In this document: in pieces, positions 33,882 to 41,995 of the stretch
How positions within the stretch are numbered: the stretch's first letter is position 1
How the letters are laid out: every line of letters begins with the position of its first letter
Assembly (NCBI RefSeq): GCF_014207095.1
Contig: NZ_JACHBG010000004.1
Location: 62,001 to 126,000 of the forward strand
Origin: Martinezella lusitana
Lineage (GTDB): Bacteria; Pseudomonadota; Alphaproteobacteria; Rhizobiales; Rhizobiaceae
DNA length: 64,000 nucleotides
Direction of reading: 5' to 3'
The notes under the pieces: model-generated
Told to the model about the DNA's origin: nothing
The model's input: the letters and a program-made list of their open reading frames with translations, nothing else
Database searches by the model: none
Made by a program: the position numbers and the translations under genes

Positions 33882-35125
33882 GCTTTTTTCCCGTAGATGT
33901 GGAAGCCGCCGTAGATGGCAGAACGATCGAGCGCATTGAGCTCTTGCGAGCGTTCTTCGAAATAGACCCACTGGTCGCGGATGGCGGGTGACAGCCGGCC
34001 TTCGATGATGCTCTTTTCCGCGGCCGTGCGGAAGATCACGCGGGCGCCTTCGCGTGCAGTGCGGGTAATTTCCGCCCAGAGGCTGTTGAGCTGCTCGTCG
34101 GTCATCCAGTCTTGAGCATCAAGAAGAATGTAGCGATCACGCGAGGCAGCGGGCTTGGACGCCAGCAACTCTGTAAAATTGGCGTGGTGCACGTCGACGC
34201 GGTCGGCATTGGCGCGGATCGCAGCATAGTGCTCCGGCCTCAAATATGTCGGTAGGGGACCCTGATGTTGACCGGCGTAGCGGCGCGCGAAGGCCTGCCA
34301 GGCGAAATAATTCTCGCGCATCGGAAAGTGACAGGCGAGCTTTTCCAGGCGGTGCTTCAGCACGGCCGAGATGGAATCGTCGCCAGCAAGGCTTGCGAGT
34401 TCGTCATACTGCTGCGGCGGGATGCCGAGGCCGAAGAGCGAACTTTTGCGACCGAGCAGCCAGCGAACCGCCGGCCGATCGAAGATCGGAGCGATTTCGT
34501 TTTCGAAGAACTGGCGCTGTTCGCGAAGTGTGCGCGCATCGGTCATTTTTGCAAGTCGGACGCCGTGCAGGCGTGCAAGCACATGGGCTGCGCCGATGAA
34601 GCGGCCGAGCAGGCCGGTCTTGTAGATGTTGCGGTTGAAGACCGTCACGCGTCGGCGGCCGTAGAGGTCGCGGCCATCCCAATAGGAGGCCGTTGCCGGA
34701 TCCAGCCGCGGAGCGATGAACTGGTCATAAGCCTGGCTATTTGCGGCAACGTGCGGCGTCGCGAAGAAACGCACCAGATCAACGTGGTCCGGCAGCAGCC
34801 GGAACGCGGCGAGCTTCAGCTTGTTGAGTGCGATGTGATGGCGATTGAGATCGACGACATCGATCGATGCAGGGTTCTGCGAGAGATAGGCGAGCATATT
34901 GCAGCCGCCGGAGCCGATGGTGACGATGCGGTGATGCGGCTGGAGCTCCATCGCCTGCATGTCGACATCCGGATCCTCCCAGATCTGCGGATAGACGAGG
35001 CCGGAAAACAGCATCCCGAACAGCCGCTCTGAGAGGCCGGCTTTGGAGAGTGCCTTATGCTGTAGCAGAGCGTCCTTGAGTTTCCGGTTCTTCTGGAGGC
35101 CGGCATCCGGGGCGATTTCCGTCAT
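33878..35125 (-). CDS. btaA: Diacylglycerol 3-amino-3-carboxypropyl transferase BtaA (DUF3419)
   Basis: 415 residues from the ATG at 35125, the known family length; upstream codons to 35173 lack a usable start. BtaA moves the aminocarboxypropyl group of SAM to diacylglycerol, the first step of betaine-lipid DGTS synthesis at the inner membrane. Features: GMLFSGLVYPQIWEDPDVDM near residue 36, HHRIVTIGSGGCNMLAYLSQ near 63 as the SAM site, IDVVDLNRHHIALNKLKLAA near 88, and the C-terminal DRYILLDAQDWMTDEQLNS and RVIFRTAAEKS. It overlaps btaB. A PHO-box-like sequence lies about 50 bases upstream, fitting the known phosphate-starvation control in rhizobia. Confidence 0.94.
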   Translation of the reverse strand: MTEIAPDAGLQKNRKLKDALLQHKALSKAGLSERLFGMLFSGLVYPQIWEDPDVDMQAMELQPHHRIVTIGSGGCNMLAYLSQNPASIDVVDLNRHHIALNKLKLAAFRLLPDHVDLVRFFATPHVAANSQAYDQFIAPRLDPATASYWDGRDLYGRRRVTVFNRNIYKTGLLGRFIGAAHVLARLHGVRLAKMTDARTLREQRQFFENEIAPIFDRPAVRWLLGRKSSLFGLGIPPQQYDELASLAGDDSISAVLKHRLEKLACHFPMRENYFAWQAFARRYAGQHQGPLPTYLRPEHYAAIRANADRVDVHHANFTELLASKPAASRDRYILLDAQDWMTDEQLNSLWAEITRTAREGARVIFRTAAEKSIIEGRLSPAIRDQWVYFEERSQELNALDRSAIYGGFHIYGKKA

Positions 35126-35174
35126 CTGAGTCTTGTTACCGATTTTTAAGGTTCTGGGCGTGTAACCCGGCAAT

Positions 35175-35192
35175 GCTACAGTCTGATGACGT
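35175..35192 (-). promoter_or_regulatory. Candidate PHO box upstream of btaA
   Basis: The minus strand reads ACGTCAT-CAGA-CTGTAGC. Against the PhoB consensus of two CTGTCAT half-sites 11 bases apart, the spacing is exact and 9 of 14 bases match. It sits 50 bases before the ATG, a usual distance. Confidence 0.45.
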
Positions 35193-35316
35193 GGACTGTT
35201 GGTACATCTGGCGGAATTGCGCCCTTGCCGCTATTTGAGGGGCAACCGGCGACGATACCTCTTTCATCTTGCTGTGTTTCCTGATTGTCTCCGCCTACCT
35301 TTGGAGGGTATGTGAT

Positions 35317-36705
35317 ATGCGTTTGATTTCGAGAGTGATCGGGGCAGTTTTCATGCTGCTGCTGATCATTGTCGCAGGCGGAGCTGTGTGGCTTTCCGTT
35401 TCTCCGCCGGAGCTGCTGAAGGTCGGGGATGGCTACGCCGCCAAGATCGTGTGCTCCAACACATTCGTCGCCAAGCGGGATCCGGATCAGGTTTTGGCCG
35501 ACGACGTACAGGCTCCGGGAAATCCGGCGCTGAAGCTCATCCGGGTTTCCGTCGATCGGGACGATGGCGTGGTCAGGGCGCGTTTCCTCGGAATGTTTGC
35601 TCCGAACTATGCGCTCTATCGCGGCGCGCTCGGCTGTACGACGGTGCCCGACGGCGATCTGCAGGCGGCGCGCAGTGCGGTTTTCCTCAACAAGGTCAAG
35701 GCACCGAAGAACGACGCGCTATGGCCGGATGGAGATAGCGTCAATCTCGGCCAAGGCGAACAGGATGCCAAGCTCGCCAGCATCGTCGCGAACCCGGATT
35801 TGGCCGGCCCCGCCATGCGCGCCATCGTCGTGGTCAAGGATGGGCGGATCGTCGCGGAAAGCTATGGCGAGGGTTTCAGCAAGGCAACGCCGCTGATCGG
35901 CTGGTCCATGACGAAAACGGTCAATGCCGCCATCATCGGCCGCCTCATGCTGGCGGGCCGCATGTCTTTCGATGACCAGCATCTGCTGCCGTTATGGAGT
36001 GACGATGCGCGCAAGGATATCAGGCTTAGCGATCTGCTGGCGATGGAGAGCGGGCTTGCCTTCAACGAGTCCTATGGCAACGTTTCCGACGTCACTCGTA
36101 TGCTCTACCTCGATCCGGATACGACGAGCATTGCGGCCAATGCGCGTCAGGCGGCCGCACCCGGAGAGCGGTTCAGCTATTCCAGCGGCACCGCCGTGCT
36201 TCTTTCCCGGCTCTGGATGAACAAGCTCCCGAACTTGAGCGCTGCGATTTCCTATCCGCGCGAGGCGCTTTTCGCGCCGCTCGGCATGTATAGCGCGGTT
36301 TTCGAGGCCGATGAGCGCGGAACCTATGTCGGCAGCTCCTACCTCTACGCCAATGCCCGCGATTGGGCGCGCTTCGGCCAGTTCCTGCTTCAAGATGGCG
36401 TCTGGAAGGGGAACCGGCTTTTGCCGGAAGGCTTCGTGGGCGCCATGCGGACGCCGACGAAGGCGTCAGAAGGCGTTTACTCGCAGGTTCAGGCATGGGT
36501 TGCCGGTCCCGGCGGCTCAAACGCGCAATTCGGCCTGCCGACGGACACATTCTGGATGAGTGGTCACGATGGCCAATCGGTCGCCATCGTTCCCTCTGCC
36601 AATCTGGTGGTGGTGCGCATGGGGCTGACGCCCTCCTGGGCCGATTATCGGCCGCAGATCCTGCTGAAGCGGATCATGGATGTGATAAAGCCGGCCACAA
36701 ACTAG
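35317..36705 (+). CDS. Serine hydrolase, class C beta-lactamase/6-aminohexanoate hydrolase-like
   Basis: 462 residues from the ATG at 35317, preceded by GGAGGG. One N-terminal membrane anchor (VIGAVFMLLLIIVAGGAVWL) puts the domain in the periplasm. The catalytic Ser-x-x-Lys is in PLIGWSMTKTVNAAIIGRLM near residue 198, with the tyrosine region GERFSYSSGTAVLLSRLW near 285 and the C-terminal HDGQSVAIVPS block. The pattern resembles NylB-like and EstB-like enzymes (COG1680) rather than true beta-lactamases. Substrate unknown; such proteins can act on small amides, esters or peptidoglycan peptides. A perfect hairpin overlaps the stop codon. Confidence 0.85.
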   Translation: MRLISRVIGAVFMLLLIIVAGGAVWLSVSPPELLKVGDGYAAKIVCSNTFVAKRDPDQVLADDVQAPGNPALKLIRVSVDRDDGVVRARFLGMFAPNYALYRGALGCTTVPDGDLQAARSAVFLNKVKAPKNDALWPDGDSVNLGQGEQDAKLASIVANPDLAGPAMRAIVVVKDGRIVAESYGEGFSKATPLIGWSMTKTVNAAIIGRLMLAGRMSFDDQHLLPLWSDDARKDIRLSDLLAMESGLAFNESYGNVSDVTRMLYLDPDTTSIAANARQAAAPGERFSYSSGTAVLLSRLWMNKLPNLSAAISYPREALFAPLGMYSAVFEADERGTYVGSSYLYANARDWARFGQFLLQDGVWKGNRLLPEGFVGAMRTPTKASEGVYSQVQAWVAGPGGSNAQFGLPTDTFWMSGHDGQSVAIVPSANLVVVRMGLTPSWADYRPQILLKRIMDVIKPATN

Positions 36706-36714
36706 GCCGGCTTT
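36687..36714. terminator. Terminator overlapping the serine-hydrolase stop codon
   Basis: AAAGCCGGCC (36687-36696) pairs perfectly with GGCCGGCTTT (36705-36714) around an 8-base loop containing the stop. It lies between two convergent genes and may serve both. Confidence 0.75.
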
Positions 36715-36732
36715 CAAAATCTCACATTAAAC

Positions 36733-37875
36733 TTAGTAATTGCCGTTGGCGACGTCCGTCAGGCCCTTGCGCTTGGCATCGTAGTAGTAGCCGCGAGCAT
36801 AGAGCTGCACTGCGTTGGCTTCTTTGTTCTGTGCCTTGCTATCAGCTGTCATCCATGCGCCGCGCAGATATTTGGCGGCATACTTGATGTTGGTTTCGGC
36901 ATCGAGCAGGCCGGACGCCGGACCTTCGTAACCCATCGACTTGGCCGTGTTGTACTTGATCTGCATCAGGCCGAAATATCCGGCCCTGTTGTAGGCCTTT
37001 GGATTGTAGCGGCTTTCGCGATGAACGACGCGATGGATCAGCGACTCCGGTATTTCATAGAGCTTGGCGTACTTCTGGATAAGCTTCGAAACATAGCTCT
37101 TTTCTGCGGACGGCACGTCAGAGTCATAATTCTGGGTGGTCAGGACGGCAGGAACAACCGTCGGGCCGCTGCTGTCGAAATTGAAATCATAGTGGGCGCG
37201 ATTATCAACATAGCGTCCCAAGCCGACCTGTGCCGGCGTTGCGAAAGCGACTTCCGCCTGTGCCGAAGGATCTGGACGGGGGGTCGGGACGGCAACCTGG
37301 ATGGCGGCCATATCCGAGGTCATCGGAATGGTCGGCTCTGCCTGCGCAAGCGGACCGGAAGCCGGCATCAGCGCGGCATCGCCGGGGCGAGCCGGATTGG
37401 GCATCGGAATTGCGACTACGGAAGGAACGAGCGGCACATCCGAGGATGCATAGGCAGCTGCCGTCGTAGTATTCGCGGCAGGGGCACCCGTTGCAGCCGC
37501 AATAGCGACGGTTCCCTGGTTGGCGCCGTTTGCCCCAGCCACCGTTGGCTGGCCGAAGCGGGACTGCGCGGCGTCGATTTGCTGCTGGTTGACGGCACCG
37601 GGCGACACGCGTCCGGACTTTACCATTGCGACTTGCTGCGGCTGGCGCGGGCCGATGAAATCCGGAGCTGCTGCGGCCATTGCGACACCGCCAACGGGCG
37701 CAGCGGCTCCATTGGCGATCAGGGTCGTATTCGGATGCGGCACGTTGGTGTGTGCCGACGGGAGTTCTGCCTGAGACGCCTGCTGCTGAGTGCTAGCACA
37801 CCCGGCGAGAGCGCCGCACATCATTGCCGATAAGGCAACGCTGCGCTTCAGGCTGGGAAATCCGATCGTTACCAT
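36733..37875 (-). CDS. Lytic transglycosylase (SLT domain) lipoprotein with long Ala/Pro-rich linker
   Basis: 380 residues from the ATG at 37875. A signal peptide with lipobox (SAMMCGALAGCAS) predicts an outer- or inner-membrane lipoprotein. About 220 residues of low-complexity Ala/Pro/Gln-rich sequence follow, long enough to reach the murein. The C-terminal SLT/GH23 domain (about 255-360) has the catalytic Glu in LIHRVVHRESRYNPKAYN and the GYFGLMQIKYNTAKSMGY motif. It cuts glycan strands without hydrolysis. A pair of 16-base direct repeats lies just upstream. Convergent with the serine-hydrolase gene. The family is firm; the specific role is unknown. Confidence 0.92.
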   Translation of the reverse strand: MVTIGFPSLKRSVALSAMMCGALAGCASTQQQASQAELPSAHTNVPHPNTTLIANGAAAPVGGVAMAAAAPDFIGPRQPQQVAMVKSGRVSPGAVNQQQIDAAQSRFGQPTVAGANGANQGTVAIAAATGAPAANTTTAAAYASSDVPLVPSVVAIPMPNPARPGDAALMPASGPLAQAEPTIPMTSDMAAIQVAVPTPRPDPSAQAEVAFATPAQVGLGRYVDNRAHYDFNFDSSGPTVVPAVLTTQNYDSDVPSAEKSYVSKLIQKYAKLYEIPESLIHRVVHRESRYNPKAYNRAGYFGLMQIKYNTAKSMGYEGPASGLLDAETNIKYAAKYLRGAWMTADSKAQNKEANAVQLYARGYYYDAKRKGLTDVANGNY

Positions 37876-37913
37876 TCTGTCACTTTCGAAAAAACCAAAC
37901 CTAATTTGCGATG

Positions 37914-37950
37914 CAATTCGGTCACAGGACCTCACAATTCGGTCACAGGA
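37914..37950. repeat. Pair of identical 16-base direct repeats, 21-base period
   Basis: CAATTCGGTCACAGGA occurs at 37914-37929 and again at 37935-37950, a spacing of two DNA turns. It is 40-75 bases upstream of the SLT lipoprotein start, in its promoter region. Same-face repeats like this often bind response regulators. Confidence 0.85.
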
Positions 37951-38010
37951 TCGATAAAATTATGAATCCCCATTAACCTATCCGTGATCGCGCCGCAACC
38001 CTAGACGGCG

Positions 38011-38646
38011 TTAAGCGGCCATCCGGCGATATCCGGCGGTCACTGCGCCGGCCGCAATCAACAGGGTTCCGCCCGTTCGGTTAACGGCGCGTTGCACGCT
38101 TGCCTTGCGGATGAAACCGCGCGCCATGTCGGCGACGAAGACGTAGATCAGCGAATTCAAAGCCGCCAAAGTAAGGAAAGTTGCCTCCAAAATAAGCGTT
38201 TGCTCAAGAAATGGCTTCGACATGTCGAGGAACTGAGGCACGAAGGCGATGAAGAAAACGATGCTCTTTGGGTTGAGCGCCGTTACAACATAGGCGTGCA
38301 ACATAATCTTTAACGGTTTTTCCTCGGGAAGATTGTCATTATCACCCATCGGACCGGTCACGATCGGGGCTCGCCAGAGCTTGATTCCGAGGAAGACGAG
38401 ATAGGCTGCACCGATCAGCTTGAGAATCGTGAACAGGCTCGCCGAAGCGGCGAGGAGGGCGCCCAGGCCAGCCAGGGAGGCGGTCATCGCTGTGAAGTCG
38501 CCGAGGGTCACACCGGTTACGGTCGCCAGCGCCGTTTTGCGGCCGTGACCAAGGGCATAGGAGATGACCAAGAGAATGGTCGGCCCCGGTATGGCCAGCA
38601 TGATACAGGACGCGGCGGCGAAAGCGAGCCAGGTTTCGATGGACAT
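38011..38646 (-). CDS. LysE/RhtB family exporter
   Basis: 211 residues with about six membrane segments. LysE-type motifs: IPGPTILLVISYALGHGRKT near residue 19 and TALATVTGVTLGDFTAM following, GAAYLVFLGIKLWRAP near 78 and VVTALNPKSIVFFIAFVPQF near 120. These exporters remove amino acids such as lysine, arginine or homoserine lactones. GAGGAGGA precedes the ATG. It lies 120 bases after pfp on the same strand, separated by an inverted repeat. The substrate is unknown. Confidence 0.93.
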   Translation of the reverse strand: MSIETWLAFAAASCIMLAIPGPTILLVISYALGHGRKTALATVTGVTLGDFTAMTASLAGLGALLAASASLFTILKLIGAAYLVFLGIKLWRAPIVTGPMGDNDNLPEEKPLKIMLHAYVVTALNPKSIVFFIAFVPQFLDMSKPFLEQTLILEATFLTLAALNSLIYVFVADMARGFIRKASVQRAVNRTGGTLLIAAGAVTAGYRRMAA

Positions 38647-38720
38647 GGAATCCTCCTCTATTCCTCTTTCGCTGCCAGCAAAGACATCGGATTAACGATC
38701 CGTCAATCCGCCTGATTATG

Positions 38721-38757
38721 AATCAACCGGCTTGATCATCGATCCAGCCGGTTGATT
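38721..38757 (-). terminator. Perfect 12-bp inverted repeat after pfp, terminator-like
   Basis: AATCAACCGGCT (38721-38732) pairs with AGCCGGTTGATT (38746-38757), loop 13. There is no clear T-run, so it may be a terminator of weak type or an mRNA-protecting hairpin between pfp and the LysE-type gene. Confidence 0.55.
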
Positions 38758-38766
38758 GCAGAACGA

Positions 38767-39978
38767 TCAGGCTTCCACGTATTTCTGTCCGATATGGTTC
38801 ATCACCTCGGCGAACCAGGGTGCGGCCATATCGAATGCCTTGCCGCCCTTGATGCGCGGGAATTCGATAACGCGCAGTTTGCCGCCCTGGCCTTCGTCGT
38901 GGCCGGTGACGCCGGATACCTTGTTAAGGGCGTTTTCGACAGCGAGATCGACCATGCCCTGGATCAGGCGGAGATCATCGCCGTTTGCCGGAGCCGAGCG
39001 GGCGAAATAGCCGGACTTCTGTACCATGGAGCGCTCGGCGCCGATGATCGAGGCGAATTGCTTTTGGAACCAGCCGCCAACATTGATGGTGTCGATTTTC
39101 ACGTGGCCGAAGGCGTCGCGCTTGATGGTTTCGCCAGCGGCTTCGCGCTCGGCGACGATGGCGTCGAGTGCGGCGCCTTCCGATACGAACAGCGTCACCT
39201 GGCCGGTCTTCTCCATGATCGTCCGCAGCCGTTCGCCCTCGGCTTCAATATTGAACGCCATTTCGGGCAGGTAGAGGCCATCGATGTTCTTCAGTCCGGC
39301 ATTCATCATGAAGCCTTCGACATATTCATTGGCGCTGGTCTTTTGAATGTAGGCGCGGGCAGTGGCAGCCGTCAGCCAACCACAGTGACGTCCCATGACT
39401 TCATGAATGACCAAGGTGCGCGGGGCGGCAGTCTGTTCGTTGCTGACATTGTCGAAGAAATCGGCGCCGACTTCCGCCGCCGTCCAGGCGCCGAGCGACT
39501 GGCGGATCGGCACGACGTCGTTGTCGACGGTCTTTGGCAGACCGACGACGGTCAGGTCGTAGCCATTGGCGCCGAGGTAGGCCGCAAGATCGGCTGCCGT
39601 CGTGTTGGTATCATCGCCGCCGATCGTATGGAGAATGGTGACACCGTCGGCAGCGAGACGCTCGGCTGCGACACGCAGCGGATTTTCGCCTTCCTTGACG
39701 AGGCCGCGCTTCACGCAGTCGGCGGCGTTGGTCAGCTTCACGCGGCTGTTGCCGATCGGTGAGCCGCCATAGCGGTGCAGAAGGTGGGCGCGTTCGCGCA
39801 TCGCCGGCGTCACCGCGATGCTGTCCGCCAGCAGAACTCCCTGGTAACCAGAACGATAGGCGATGATGTCGATTTCCGGCGCTACGTCCGTATAGCGTTG
39901 GATCAGACCCCCAACCGCAGAAGAAAGGCAGGGCGCCAATCCGCCGGCGGTGAGCATTGCGACTTTCTGTTTGGCCAT
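38767..39978 (-). CDS. pfp: Pyrophosphate-dependent 6-phosphofructokinase
   Basis: 403 residues. It phosphorylates fructose 6-phosphate with PPi, reversibly. Residues that separate PPi from ATP enzymes are visible: HTIGGDDTNTTAADLAAYLG near residue 105 has GGDD, where ATP enzymes have GGDG, and VGLPKTVDNDVVP near 142 has PKT in place of PGT. Sugar-phosphate sites are VIHEVMGRHCGWLTAATARA near 190 and LYLPEMAFNIEAEGERL. AAGGAGGA precedes the ATG. Rhizobia mostly use the Entner-Doudoroff and pentose-phosphate routes, so this enzyme may work in the gluconeogenic direction or on sedoheptulose phosphate. That last point is inference. Confidence 0.92.
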   Translation of the reverse strand: MAKQKVAMLTAGGLAPCLSSAVGGLIQRYTDVAPEIDIIAYRSGYQGVLLADSIAVTPAMRERAHLLHRYGGSPIGNSRVKLTNAADCVKRGLVKEGENPLRVAAERLAADGVTILHTIGGDDTNTTAADLAAYLGANGYDLTVVGLPKTVDNDVVPIRQSLGAWTAAEVGADFFDNVSNEQTAAPRTLVIHEVMGRHCGWLTAATARAYIQKTSANEYVEGFMMNAGLKNIDGLYLPEMAFNIEAEGERLRTIMEKTGQVTLFVSEGAALDAIVAEREAAGETIKRDAFGHVKIDTINVGGWFQKQFASIIGAERSMVQKSGYFARSAPANGDDLRLIQGMVDLAVENALNKVSGVTGHDEGQGGKLRVIEFPRIKGGKAFDMAAPWFAEVMNHIGQKYVEA

Positions 39979-40263
39979 GGGGATCCTCCTTGCAGACAGG
40001 CTGCTTTATTTCATGATTGCCGTGGGAATGGATGCGACAGGCGCGCAGGGCTGTAAAGTAAAGAATTTAAGAAACCAGCGTTTGTTTTCTGGCTGGAGCA
40101 TGGTCTGGACGAGGCCGCATGCCGCGAAAGGCGTAGGCTGGAAACACGTCATCATTACCAAATTGTGAAAAGTGTTTTCAGGCGTGCGACGAATGGACTG
40201 CTTGCAAAGCCGGGCATTATTTGGTCAAGGTGTTCTATAGTTTATGAGGCCTGCGGAACCGTG

Positions 40264-40971
40264 ATGTCGTTTTGGGAAAAATTGCTGAATGCTATTGGTA
40301 GCACCGCTGGCAATGCCCTGTCGGCGGTGGTCGAGGCCATTCGCACCGTGTTCGAGGGCGACCCAGAAACGCGTCGCAAAGTGGCCTTTTCCGTAGCAAT
40401 CATCGCGCTTTCGGCCAAGATGGCGAAAGCGGACGGGATCGTGACCGAGAACGAGGTCAACGCGTTTCGCGAGATCTTCGAATTCCCTCCGGATCAGGCC
40501 AAGAATGTCGCCCGTCTTTATAATCTGGCGCGGCAGGACGTAGCGGGCTACGAAGCCTATGCCGAGCGCTTGTCGATGCTTTGCGAAACGTGCACCGAGA
40601 ATTGCCCGGTGCTGGAGGACGTGCTCGACGGGTTGTTCCACATTGCCAAGGCCGACGGTCTTATTCACGAGAAGGAAATGGATTTCCTGCAGCACGTCGC
40701 GCAGATCTTCCATATGAGCGAAGAGCGCTTCGAGCAGATCATGGCGCGGCATGTGAGCGGCGGCCGGGACCCGTACAAGGTGCTTGGCGTGTCGCGCCAG
40801 GACGACTTCCCGACGATTCGCCGCCGTTATCATGGGCTCGTCTATGAGAACCATCCGGATCGCCTCGTGTCGCGCGGTGTGCCGGAGGAGTTTCATGCCA
40901 TTGCCAACGAGCGCATGGCGGCACTGAATGCGGCTTACGCCGAGATCGAGAAAGAACGCCGCGCAGCATGA
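40264..40971 (+). CDS. DjlA-like J-domain protein with TerB-type region
   Basis: 235 residues from the ATG at 40264. A TerB-like helical domain occupies about 35-160: KVAFSVAIIALSAKMAKADG, later GLFHIAKADGLIHEKEMDFL. A C-terminal J domain sits at about 168-232, starting DPYKVLGVSRQDDFPTIRRR, with the HPD tripeptide in YENHPDRLVSRG that stimulates DnaK. This is the DjlA arrangement, but the Gly-rich N-terminal membrane anchor of E. coli DjlA is missing. A Cys-rich LCETCTENCPV motif lies near residue 112. Its stop overlaps the following amidase start by 4 bases, so the two are translationally coupled. Confidence 0.88.
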   Translation: MSFWEKLLNAIGSTAGNALSAVVEAIRTVFEGDPETRRKVAFSVAIIALSAKMAKADGIVTENEVNAFREIFEFPPDQAKNVARLYNLARQDVAGYEAYAERLSMLCETCTENCPVLEDVLDGLFHIAKADGLIHEKEMDFLQHVAQIFHMSEERFEQIMARHVSGGRDPYKVLGVSRQDDFPTIRRRYHGLVYENHPDRLVSRGVPEEFHAIANERMAALNAAYAEIEKERRAA

Positions 40972-41729
40972 TTGCATTCAAGGCCGATTTCGCTCGCGCC
41001 GAGGTACAGCCGTCGCCAAACCACGGCGAGCGGCGTGATGGTGTTCGCCCGGACATTATTCTTTTACACTATACCGGCATGGGAACGGCCGAAGGCGCCC
41101 TGGATTGGCTCTGTCGTCCGGAGAGTCAGGTATCGAGCCACTACTTCATTTTCGAGGACGGACGGATCGTTCAACTTGTTCCGGAAGAGCGGCGAGCATG
41201 GCACGCCGGCAAGAGTTCGTGGCATGGCGATATCGACATCAACTCACGGTCGATCGGCATCGAAATTGCCAATGCCGGCCATCCGGGCGGGCTGCCCGAA
41301 TTCCCTGATGCGCAGATAGAAGCGGTCATCGAACTGTGTCGTGATTGCGGCCAACGCTGGGCAATCGCGCCTGAAAGAGTGCTTGGGCACTCCGATGTTG
41401 CCCCTGTGCGCAAGGTCGATCCGGGCGAGAGATTCCCCTGGGCGCGGCTTGCCGCCGCGGGTGTCGGGCACTGGGTTGAGCCGGCTGCCATTACCGGCGG
41501 CCGCTTTTTCCAGAAGGGCGATGTGGGGCAGCCGATCGAGGCGCTTCAGTCCATGCTCTCGCTCTACGGTTACGGAACTGAAATTACAGGCGAATTCTCC
41601 GAGAAACTGAAGGGTGATGTCGAGGCGTTCCAGCGGCATTTCCGCCCCGAGCGCGTCGATGGCATTGCCGATTTTTCCACGATCGATACGCTCCACCGGC
41701 TTCTGTCTGGATTGCCCCGATTTTCGTAG
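40968..41729 (+). CDS. N-acetylmuramoyl-L-alanine amidase (Amidase_2, AmiD-like)
   Basis: 253 residues. The zinc amidase fold is clear: ILLHYTGMGTAEGALDWLCR near residue 31 with the first His ligand, VSSHYFIFEDGRIVQLVPEE near 55, AWHAGKSSWHG near 77, NSRSIGIEIANAGHPGG near 92 and VLGHSDVAPVRKVDPGE near 137 with the last ligand. A C-terminal peptidoglycan-binding domain occupies about 175-250. It removes the stem peptide from MurNAc, mainly for turnover. There is no signal peptide, unlike E. coli AmiD, so it may be cytosolic, acting like AmpD on imported anhydro-muropeptides. It is coupled to the DjlA-like gene. Confidence 0.9.
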   Translation: MIAFKADFARAEVQPSPNHGERRDGVRPDIILLHYTGMGTAEGALDWLCRPESQVSSHYFIFEDGRIVQLVPEERRAWHAGKSSWHGDIDINSRSIGIEIANAGHPGGLPEFPDAQIEAVIELCRDCGQRWAIAPERVLGHSDVAPVRKVDPGERFPWARLAAAGVGHWVEPAAITGGRFFQKGDVGQPIEALQSMLSLYGYGTEITGEFSEKLKGDVEAFQRHFRPERVDGIADFSTIDTLHRLLSGLPRFS

Positions 41730-41754
41730 GCAAGGCACCGCTGCCGGCGATTTC

Positions 41755-41768
41755 TATAGCCGGCTATA
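41755..41768. promoter_or_regulatory. Perfect 14-bp palindrome upstream of SLT protein
   Basis: TATAGCCGGCTATA is perfectly symmetric, 26 bases after the amidase stop. The 266-base gap (41730-41995) has no other clear element. It could be an operator or part of a weak terminator. Confidence 0.35.
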
Positions 41769-41995
41769 ATCCGTAAAAGACGTAACTCCCTGCTGCGCCA
41801 CAGCTTTTCCCTATTATTTCCGCATTGCATTGATCTAACGGCGCTCGCTGAACGGCGGTCGCGCCGTCTGTGTTTGTGTGTCGCGCGGCCGTAGACGACT
41901 AATGGGGACTGTGCATTCCGGCGGCTCTTTTTGCCTCCAGCCGGACGTGACGGCTTGTGCCGCCCGCGGTCCCGCCCCTGGAGACAAAAGACTAC

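Noticed and set aside
35316..36705. True class C beta-lactamase (ampC)
   Set aside because: The Ser-x-x-Lys is present, but the YxN and KTG motifs of AmpC are not clear, there is a membrane anchor, and no ampR-like gene is divergent.
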